A stretch of 36,110 bases of DNA from Nonomuraea deserti (GTDB lineage Bacteria; Actinomycetota; Actinomycetes; Streptosporangiales; Streptosporangiaceae): positions 1-36,110 of the forward strand of contig NZ_SMKO01000093.1 of assembly GCF_004348685.1 (NCBI RefSeq). Reading direction: 5' to 3'. The position numbers and the translations under genes were made by a program. Below, piece after piece: positions 31,140 through 36,110 of this stretch (within the stretch, counting starts at the first letter, position 1; each line of letters begins with the position of its first letter). The notes beneath the pieces were generated by a model. The model saw only the letters and a list, made by a program, of their open reading frames with translations, searched no databases and had not been told where the DNA came from.

Positions 31140-32171
31140 GTGAGCTCTGATCGGGAGCTCGTCTCGCCCGACGCCGAGGGCGAGGAGCTGCAGATCGAGG
31201 CGGCGCTCAGGCCCAAGCGGCTCGGCGAGTTCATCGGCCAGGGCCGGGTGCGCGAGCAGCTCTCGCTGGTGCTCGAAAGCGCTCTGCGGCGGCAGCGGCC
31301 ACCCGACCACGTGCTGATGAGCGGGTCTCCGGGGCTCGGCAAGACGACCCTGGCGATGATCATCGCGGCCGAGCTGAACGCGCCGCTCCGGATCACCTCG
31401 GGCCCGGCTCTCGAACGCGCGGGCGACCTCGCGGCCATCCTGTCGACGCTGGCCGAGGGCGAGGTGCTGTTCATCGACGAGATCCACCGGATGGCCAGGC
31501 CCGCCGAGGAGATGCTCTACCTCGCGATGGAGGACTTCCGGGTCGACATCGTCGTCGGCAAGGGCCCAGGGGCCACCGCCATCCCGCTCGACATCGCGCC
31601 GTTCACCCTGGTCGGCGCCACGACCAGGGCCGGGCTGCTGCCGGCGCCGCTGCGCGACAGGTTCGGGTTCACCGCCCACATGGACTTCTACGAGGTCGGC
31701 GAGCTGGAGCAGGTGCTCTACCGGTCGGCGAGGCTGCTCGGCGTCGGCCTGCCGGACGACGGCGCCCACGAGATCGCCAGGCGGTCGAGGGGCACGCCCC
31801 GCATCGCCAACCGGCTGCTGCGGCGGGTGCGCGACTTCGCCGACGTGCGCGCCGGCGGCGTGGTCGACCGCGAGGTCGCGGCGGCGGCGCTCAACCTTTA
31901 TGAAGTTGACGCAGAAGGGCTCGACCGGCTCGACAGAGCGGTGCTGGGCGCGCTGCTGAAGAAGTTCGGCGGCGGTCCCGTGGGGTTGTCGACCCTCGCG
32001 GTCGCCGTGGGCGAGGAACCGGAGACGGTCGAAGTGGTGGCCGAACCGTTCCTCGTACGCCAAGGTCTGCTGGCCAGGACTCCGCGCGGCCGGGTGGCGA
32101 CCGCGGCCGCGTGGACCCATCTCGGCATGACTCCACCACCGGACGCATTCGGAGCCCCGCTTTTCGACTGA
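31140..32171 (+). CDS. ruvB: Holliday junction branch migration ATPase RuvB
   Basis: RuvB is the AAA+ motor hexamer that drives branch migration with RuvA. The 343-residue protein has Walker A GSPGLGKT (62-69), Walker B with DEIH (113-116), sensor I in VGATTRAGLL, the arginine-finger region PLRDRFG, sensor II (RGTPRIANRLLRRVRD) and a C-terminal winged-helix domain. The GTG at 31140 has GGGAGGAGG (31124-31132) 7 bp upstream, which decides it against the longer frame from 31080. It follows ruvA by 258 bp without a convincing intervening gene. Confidence 0.95.
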   Translation: MSSDRELVSPDAEGEELQIEAALRPKRLGEFIGQGRVREQLSLVLESALRRQRPPDHVLMSGSPGLGKTTLAMIIAAELNAPLRITSGPALERAGDLAAILSTLAEGEVLFIDEIHRMARPAEEMLYLAMEDFRVDIVVGKGPGATAIPLDIAPFTLVGATTRAGLLPAPLRDRFGFTAHMDFYEVGELEQVLYRSARLLGVGLPDDGAHEIARRSRGTPRIANRLLRRVRDFADVRAGGVVDREVAAAALNLYEVDAEGLDRLDRAVLGALLKKFGGGPVGLSTLAVAVGEEPETVEVVAEPFLVRQGLLARTPRGRVATAAAWTHLGMTPPPDAFGAPLFD

Positions 32172-32177
32172 TCACAG

Positions 32178-32193
32178 AACGGTTGCAACCGTT
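32178..32193. promoter_or_regulatory. Perfect 16-bp palindrome AACGGTTGCAACCGTT
   Basis: AACGGTTGCAACCGTT is a perfect palindrome with no loop, starting 7 bp after the ruvB stop. Without a loop it is a poor RNA hairpin, so a dimeric DNA-binding protein site is more likely, acting on the yajC-secDF promoter region. No regulator is known to me for this sequence. Confidence 0.4.
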
Positions 32194-32218
32194 TCAATAT
32201 GGGAACTTCCCCGCGCGC

Positions 32219-32246
32219 CGAAACGCTGCTTCGTTGCCGCGTTTCG
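32219..32246. promoter_or_regulatory. Inverted repeat CGAAACGC/GCGTTTCG upstream of yajC
   Basis: CGAAACGC (32219-32226) and GCGTTTCG (32239-32246) are perfect 8-bp arms around a 12-nt loop. It could be the ruvB terminator or a regulatory dyad; it overlaps the candidate -35 element of the yajC promoter. Confidence 0.4.
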
Positions 32247-32263
32247 CAACAAGCGCCTACACT
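32234..32263 (+). promoter_or_regulatory. Candidate yajC-secDF promoter
   Basis: TTGCCG (32234-32239) and TACACT (32258-32263) are separated by 18 bp, about 120 bp upstream of yajC. A second TANNNT, TAGGCT at 32284-32289, lies downstream without a matching -35. A 5' leader of over 100 nt would result. Confidence 0.4.
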
Positions 32264-32382
32264 CCGTGGCTTGGCTGGCTGTGTAGGCTGACGGCCCGAG
32301 TGGGCGCGGCCCGACGCGACGCACGGAATTTCCGGCGCGAGGCCGGTGTCAACTCCTTGTACGACAATGGAAGGTCGCCCCT

Positions 32383-32769
32383 ATGGACATGGGACAACTC
32401 GGAAGCATCCTGCCGCTGATTCTCTTGGTGGTGGTGTTTTACTTCCTGCTGATCCGCCCTCAGCGCAAGCGCCAGCAAGAGGCCGTCCGGATGCAGAACT
32501 CTCTCTCTCCGGGTGCGCGCGTCATGACCACGACGGGCCTGTTCGGCACCGTCGTCGCGGTGGACAATGAGGACGTCGTCCTCGAAGTCGCCCCCGGTGT
32601 CGAGACCCGCTGGGTGAAGGCCGCCATCGGCCGCGTCGTCACGCCCGGAGACGCTCCCGCAGGTGACGAGGCCGCTGACGGCACCGCGTCCGACGAGGAG
32701 GGCAGGAACGAGTCCGAGGCCGCCGTGGATCGCAACGGAGACCAGGACTCCAGCACCAAGCAGTCCTGA
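32383..32769 (+). CDS. yajC: Preprotein translocase subunit YajC
   Basis: This is a 128-residue single-pass membrane protein that associates with SecDF and the SecYEG translocon. It has an N-terminal membrane helix ending in FYFLLIRPQRKRQQE, then a small beta-rich cytoplasmic domain with GARVMTTTGLFGTVV, both family hallmarks. The C-terminal 40 residues are acidic and low-complexity. The ATG at 32383 has GGAAGG (32369-32374) 8 bp upstream. secD follows by 43 bp. Confidence 0.93.
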   Translation: MDMGQLGSILPLILLVVVFYFLLIRPQRKRQQEAVRMQNSLSPGARVMTTTGLFGTVVAVDNEDVVLEVAPGVETRWVKAAIGRVVTPGDAPAGDEAADGTASDEEGRNESEAAVDRNGDQDSSTKQS

Positions 32770-32812
32770 CTAAGCTCTGCGACAAACCTCTATCTGAAAG
32801 AACTGACGACCA

Positions 32813-34636
32813 GTGGCCCGACCGACCAGCCGCCACAGCCGACCGGGGCGTACGCTCCTGGTGCTTCTGGCGCTCTTCCTCGCCCTGGGCGGGACGATGT
32901 TCCTGCAGCAGGCGTACACGCCCAAGCTGGGGCTCGACCTCGCCGGCGGCACGACGGTGACTCTGTCGCCCGTGACCCAGAACAACGCGGCTCCTCCAGA
33001 GGAGATCCTTGACCGGGCGGTCAACATCATCCGCGACCGGGTCAACGGCACCGGCATCTCCGACGCGGAGGTCGCCAAGTCCGGCGACAACATCATCATC
33101 TCCATTCCGGGTGTCGGGCAGAACGAGGCCATCAAGCTGGTCGCGACCACCGCAGAGCTGCGCTTCCGCCAGGTGCTCGCCATGGAGGCCACGCAGGCCC
33201 CGGCAGACCTGGCCACCAACGCGCCCACGCCGAGCGCCTCGCCCTCGGGCGGCAAGTCGGACGAGCCTTCGGCCTCCGACCCGGCCAAGCCGAAGGCCTC
33301 CGAGCCGGTCAGGCCGCCCGCGTCCCCGTCGGCCGGAGCGCCGCAGCCGAGCACGTCCCCCACGGGCAAGGCGTTGTCGTCGGCGCTGGTCGCGCCGACG
33401 CCCAGCACGTCGGCCGAGCCCTCCGCCACGCAGAGCCCGAAGGGCCAGGACAAGCGAGGCACCAAGGACGGCAAGTCCACGCCCGCGCCGAGCGACGAAC
33501 CCAGCCAACCCCCGGCCGAAGACCCCAACGCCACGGGCATCAACACCGAGGGCATCGACCCCGGGGTGCTGGCCCAGTTCAAGAAGCTCAACTGCGCCGA
33601 CCCCGCCAACCGCGGGCAGGGCGTCCAGGACGACCCCAACAAGCAGTACGCCGGCTGCGAGAGCGACGGCAGCTTCAAGTACGTCCTCGACGTCGCCAAG
33701 GTCGTCGGCACCGACATCGACACCGCCTCCGCCGGCGTCCGCCAGGGCACCACCGAGTGGGTCGTCCAGCTCGACTTCAAGAGCAAGGGCGCCGGCGAGT
33801 GGAGCAAGCTCACCACCGCCGCGTACAACTCCCAGGAACCGCGCAACAAGGTCGCCGTCGTGCTCGACGGCGTCGTCATCACCGCCCCCAACATCATCGG
33901 CCCGATCCCGGGCGGCCGGGCGGAGATCACCGGCGGCTTCGACCAGGCCAGCGCCACCACGCTGGCCGACCAGCTCAAGTACGGCGCGCTGCCGCTGAAG
34001 TTCAACCGCAGCTCCGTCGACACCGTCTCCTCGACCCTGGGCCAGGACCAGCTCCAGGGCGGCCTGATCGCCGGCCTGATCGGCCTGGCGCTGGTGGTCG
34101 TCTACTGTCTGCTCTACTACCGCGGCCTGGGCATCGTGGCGGTGCTGAGCCTCGTGGTGGCCACGGTCATCACGTACACGTCCGTGGTGGTGCTCGGGCA
34201 CAACGCCGGCTTCCGGCTCTCCCTGCCGCACATCATCGGCCTGGTGGTGTCGATCGGCATCACCGCCGACTCCTTCATCGTGTACTTCGAACGCATACGT
34301 GACGAGATGAAGGAAGGACGGCGGTCGCTCCGCTCGGCCGTCGAGGTGGCCTGGGTCCGGGCCAGGCGCACGATCCTGATCGCCGACGCCGTCATGTTCA
34401 TCGCCGCCATCGTGCTGTACTTCCTGGCGGTGGGCGGTGTCGCCGGGTTCGCGTTCGCGATGGGCCTGACCACGCTGATCGACATCGTGGTGGTGTTCCT
34501 GTTCACCAAGCCGTTCATCGCCTTGCTCGCGAGGGTGAAGTTCTTCGCCAAGGGGCACCCGCTGTCCGGCCTCGACGCCGAGCGTATGAGCGAGGTCGGC
34601 TCGACCGGCCGCACGACCACTCCGCAGGAGGCCTGA
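32813..34636 (+). CDS. secD: Protein translocase subunit SecD with long low-complexity insertion
   Basis: SecD, with SecF, uses the proton gradient to help pull secreted proteins through the Sec channel. The 607-residue protein has TM1 (about 13-32), LGLDLAGGTTVT, the first part of the periplasmic P1 domain, TM2-6 in the C-terminal 200 residues, and conserved DRVNGTGISDAEV, GRAEITGGF, LGQDQLQGG and GITADSFIVYFERI. Between about 126 and 245 is a Pro/Ser/Thr/Ala/Lys-rich insertion, followed by a segment with two cysteines (Cys261, Cys282). Such insertions occur in actinobacterial SecD, but this one is long. The GTG at 32813 has only a weak upstream site. secF starts 1 bp after its stop. Confidence 0.95.
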   Translation: MARPTSRHSRPGRTLLVLLALFLALGGTMFLQQAYTPKLGLDLAGGTTVTLSPVTQNNAAPPEEILDRAVNIIRDRVNGTGISDAEVAKSGDNIIISIPGVGQNEAIKLVATTAELRFRQVLAMEATQAPADLATNAPTPSASPSGGKSDEPSASDPAKPKASEPVRPPASPSAGAPQPSTSPTGKALSSALVAPTPSTSAEPSATQSPKGQDKRGTKDGKSTPAPSDEPSQPPAEDPNATGINTEGIDPGVLAQFKKLNCADPANRGQGVQDDPNKQYAGCESDGSFKYVLDVAKVVGTDIDTASAGVRQGTTEWVVQLDFKSKGAGEWSKLTTAAYNSQEPRNKVAVVLDGVVITAPNIIGPIPGGRAEITGGFDQASATTLADQLKYGALPLKFNRSSVDTVSSTLGQDQLQGGLIAGLIGLALVVVYCLLYYRGLGIVAVLSLVVATVITYTSVVVLGHNAGFRLSLPHIIGLVVSIGITADSFIVYFERIRDEMKEGRRSLRSAVEVAWVRARRTILIADAVMFIAAIVLYFLAVGGVAGFAFAMGLTTLIDIVVVFLFTKPFIALLARVKFFAKGHPLSGLDAERMSEVGSTGRTTTPQEA

Positions 34637-34637
34637 G

Positions 34638-35636
34638 ATGGGACTGGGGCGTCGCCTCTACCGCGGCGAGATCGACGTCGACTTCGTCGGCAAATGGCGG
34701 CTGTGGTACAGCCTGTCCGGCCTGCTGCTCGCCGTCTCGCTGGCCGGGCTGCTGATCAACGGGCTCAACCTGGGCGTGGAGTTCAAGGGCGGCACGATCT
34801 TCTCGTTCAAGTCCTCGCAAGCCTCGGTCGAGCAGGTGCGTGAGTCCGTGCTCGACCAGGGCGTGCACCAGGTGATCGTCCAGCAGGCGGGCACCGGCGG
34901 CTGGCGGGCCACCACCGAGAGCCTGCCGGAGGACACCCGGGCCCAGGTGCAGAGCGAGATCTCCAAGGACTTCGGGGTTCCGCTCGACCAGGTGAGCATC
35001 CAGGCCATCGGCCCGTCCTGGGGCGGCGAGGTCTCCGAGAAGGCCTGGATCGGCCTGGGCGTGTTCATGCTGGCGATCATCCTGTACCTGTCGATGGCGT
35101 TCGAGCCGAAGATGGCGCTGGCCGCGATCGTCGCGCTCATCCACGACCTCGTCATCACGGCCGGCATCTACGCCTGGTCGGGCTTCGAGGTCACGCCGGC
35201 GACGCTGCTGGGCTTCCTGACCATCCTCGGTTACTCGCTCTACGACGCGGTCGTGGTGTTCGACATGATCAAGGAGGTCACGGCCAAGCTGGGCCACACG
35301 TCCAAGCAGACGTACTCGATGGCCGCCAACAACGCGCTCAACCACACGCTGATCCGATCGCTGAACACCTCGCTGGTCGCGATCCTGCCGGTGGCGGCGA
35401 TCCTGTTCATCGGCACCACGGTGCTCGGCGCCGGCACGCTGAAGGACCTGTCGCTGTCGCTGTTCGTCGGCATGATCGTCGGCACCTACTCCTCGTTGTG
35501 CGTGGCCACGCCGCTGCTGGTGACGCTGAAGGAACGCGAGCCGAAATACCAGGCCATCGCCAAGCGGCTGGCCTCGACGGGCGGCGGCGCCAAGGGAGCG
35601 AAGAACTCCAAGAAGGCCGCGGCGGCCAAGGGATAG
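34638..35636 (+). CDS. secF: Protein translocase subunit SecF
   Basis: This 332-residue six-TM protein is SecD's partner. It shows a short cytoplasmic N-terminus (YRGEIDVDFVGKWRLWY), TM1, LNLGVEFKGGTIFSF, a periplasmic domain (about 55-130), then TM2-6 with YLSMAFEPKMALAAIVALIHD, the proton-path segment LTILGYSLYDAVVVFD, and the LNHTLIRSLNTSLVAILPV loop. The C-terminus is Lys/Ala-rich. The ATG at 34638 has AGGAGG 6 bp upstream, inside the end of secD. A hairpin terminator follows. Confidence 0.96.
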   Translation: MGLGRRLYRGEIDVDFVGKWRLWYSLSGLLLAVSLAGLLINGLNLGVEFKGGTIFSFKSSQASVEQVRESVLDQGVHQVIVQQAGTGGWRATTESLPEDTRAQVQSEISKDFGVPLDQVSIQAIGPSWGGEVSEKAWIGLGVFMLAIILYLSMAFEPKMALAAIVALIHDLVITAGIYAWSGFEVTPATLLGFLTILGYSLYDAVVVFDMIKEVTAKLGHTSKQTYSMAANNALNHTLIRSLNTSLVAILPVAAILFIGTTVLGAGTLKDLSLSLFVGMIVGTYSSLCVATPLLVTLKEREPKYQAIAKRLASTGGGAKGAKNSKKAAAAKG

Positions 35637-35652
35637 CCCACCCTCCTTTCGT

Positions 35653-35684
35653 GACGCCCTCGCCCGGCATCGGGCGGGGGCGTC
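35653..35684 (+). terminator. Hairpin terminator of the yajC-secD-secF operon
   Basis: GACGCCCTCGCCCG (35653-35666) and CGGGCGGGGGCGTC (35671-35684) form a 14-pair stem, with one G-T pair, around a GCAT tetraloop, 16 bp after the secF stop. Confidence 0.7.
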
Positions 35685-35689
35685 GTCGT

Positions 35690-35890
35690 ACCCCGGCGAG
35701 GGCTCCCACCGGGGCCTTGCGAGCAACGCCAGTGGGGGCTCCCCACCGGGCCCCGGTGCCCCCGGCGAGAGCTCCGCACCGGGCCTGGTGAGCACCCCAG
35801 TGAGGGCTCCGCACCGGGCCTCGTGAGCCGTCCCGGCGAGGCATCGCCGATGCGGCCTTGAGGACGCCCTGGCGAGGGCGTACGGCCGCG
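35690..35890. repeat. Degenerate tandem repeat, about six ~35-bp units
   Basis: Units share a core of the form GGCGAGGGCTCCGCACCGGG. Equivalent positions in the core occur at 35702, 35738, 35771, 35806, 35841 and 35878, giving steps of 36, 33, 35, 35 and 37 bp. The middle two units are most alike; the last two are much diverged. There are no unique spacers, so it is not a CRISPR. No gene is supported in 35637-36110, which also holds the secF terminator and a second repeat at the right edge. Confidence 0.65.
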
Positions 35891-36036
35891 GCGGGCGAGG
35901 GGGCCCCGCGGCCGTCGTCGTGCCGCCAGGAACGCTCTGAGGCGCGCGGGCGCGCCGCGGGTCCGGCACGGCGCGGGGAGGCGGACCAGGGAGGCTGCCG
36001 GAGCGCGTGACGGTGCGGGGCGGCAGGGGAGCCGGG

Positions 36037-36108
36037 GTGCGCGAGGGGACGGGCGGCAGAGTGCGTGAGGGCGCGGGCGGCAGGGTGCGTGAGGGCGCGG
36101 GCGGCAGG
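36037..36108. repeat. 24-bp tandem repeat running to the window edge
   Basis: Three 24-bp units: 36037-36060 (variant), 36061-36084 and 36085-36108 (identical to each other). The unit starts GTGCGTGAGGGCGCGGGCGG. Since 24 is a multiple of three, the array can be read as an octapeptide repeat (VREGAGGR) in a frame open from a GTG at 36007, but coding is unproven. The array may continue beyond the window. Confidence 0.75.
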
Positions 36109-36110
36109 GG

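Noticed and set aside
30878..31150. 90-codon frame starting in an ATGA overlap with ruvA and ending just inside ruvB
   Set aside because: The position is tempting, but third-position GC is clearly lower than in neighbouring genes, the product has no recognisable motif, and ruvB has its own strong RBS.
35690..35890. CRISPR array
   Set aside because: Units are imperfect, directly adjacent and without unique spacers, and there are no cas genes in the window.

Overview
The window is very GC-rich with strong G/C third-position bias, frequent GTG starts, and actinobacterial hallmarks: a phosphatidylinositol-mannoside (PIM) operon, F420-type luciferase-like oxidoreductase, a LexA box of the CGAAC-N4-GTTCG type, and a SecD with a Pro/Ser/Lys-rich insertion. 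It is a chromosomal segment of a filamentous-type actinomycete; the order Streptosporangiales (Nonomuraea/Streptosporangium-like) is my best guess, from general resemblance only. Nearly all of it is backbone chromosome. I see no tRNA, rRNA, insertion sequence, integrase or CRISPR array.

Layout. 1-1059: the 3' end of a helix-turn-helix protein and a DUF2786 protein. 1117-4394: a catabolic cassette of an Ldh_2-family dehydrogenase, an MHS-type MFS symporter and an SDR, preceded by a LacI-like palindrome. 4429-7737: phosphoglucomutase on the minus strand, divergent from a predicted F420-dependent LLM oxidoreductase, followed by a GH25 muramidase-like gene without a signal peptide. 7913-23130: the conserved actinobacterial order thrS, HIT-family Ap4A phosphorylase, pgsA, patA, pimA, small membrane protein, (DUF3048 lipoprotein), pdxS. 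It is interrupted by minus-strand genes: a frameshifted PIG-L deacetylase, an alkaline-phosphatase-like polytopic membrane protein, a secreted GHL10 glycosidase-like protein and an EF-G-like GTPase lacking the catalytic histidine. 23162-25005: a phoD cassette with its own PHO box, bounded by two intrinsic hairpins, sitting between pdxS and pdxT. 25107-29418: pdxT, yebC, two MalF/MalG-like permeases that have lost a recognisable EAA loop, and an Eis-like acetyltransferase. 29455-32171: LexA-controlled ruvC-ruvA-ruvB. 32383-35636: yajC-secD-secF. 35637-36110: no confident gene; a terminator, a degenerate ~35-bp tandem repeat and a 24-bp tandem repeat running to the window edge.

How the genes work together. 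pgsA-patA-pimA and the overlapping small membrane gene form a translationally coupled operon (three 4-base ATGA/GTGA overlaps) for the first steps of PIM synthesis. pdxS and pdxT encode the two halves of one PLP synthase but are separated by phoD. ruvCAB process Holliday junctions under SOS control. YajC-SecD-SecF assist the Sec translocon. The three envelope-related minus-strand genes and phoD look like lineage-specific insertions into the conserved order.

I did not find a clearly new multi-gene system. The best candidates for a second look are the EAA-less permease pair (26590-28264), the phosphate-responsive phoD cassette inside the PLP synthase locus, the polytopic phosphatase-like protein at 11500-13572 with three polar intramembrane motifs, and the repeat arrays at the right end. 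All calls come from reading the sequence; no database search was run.
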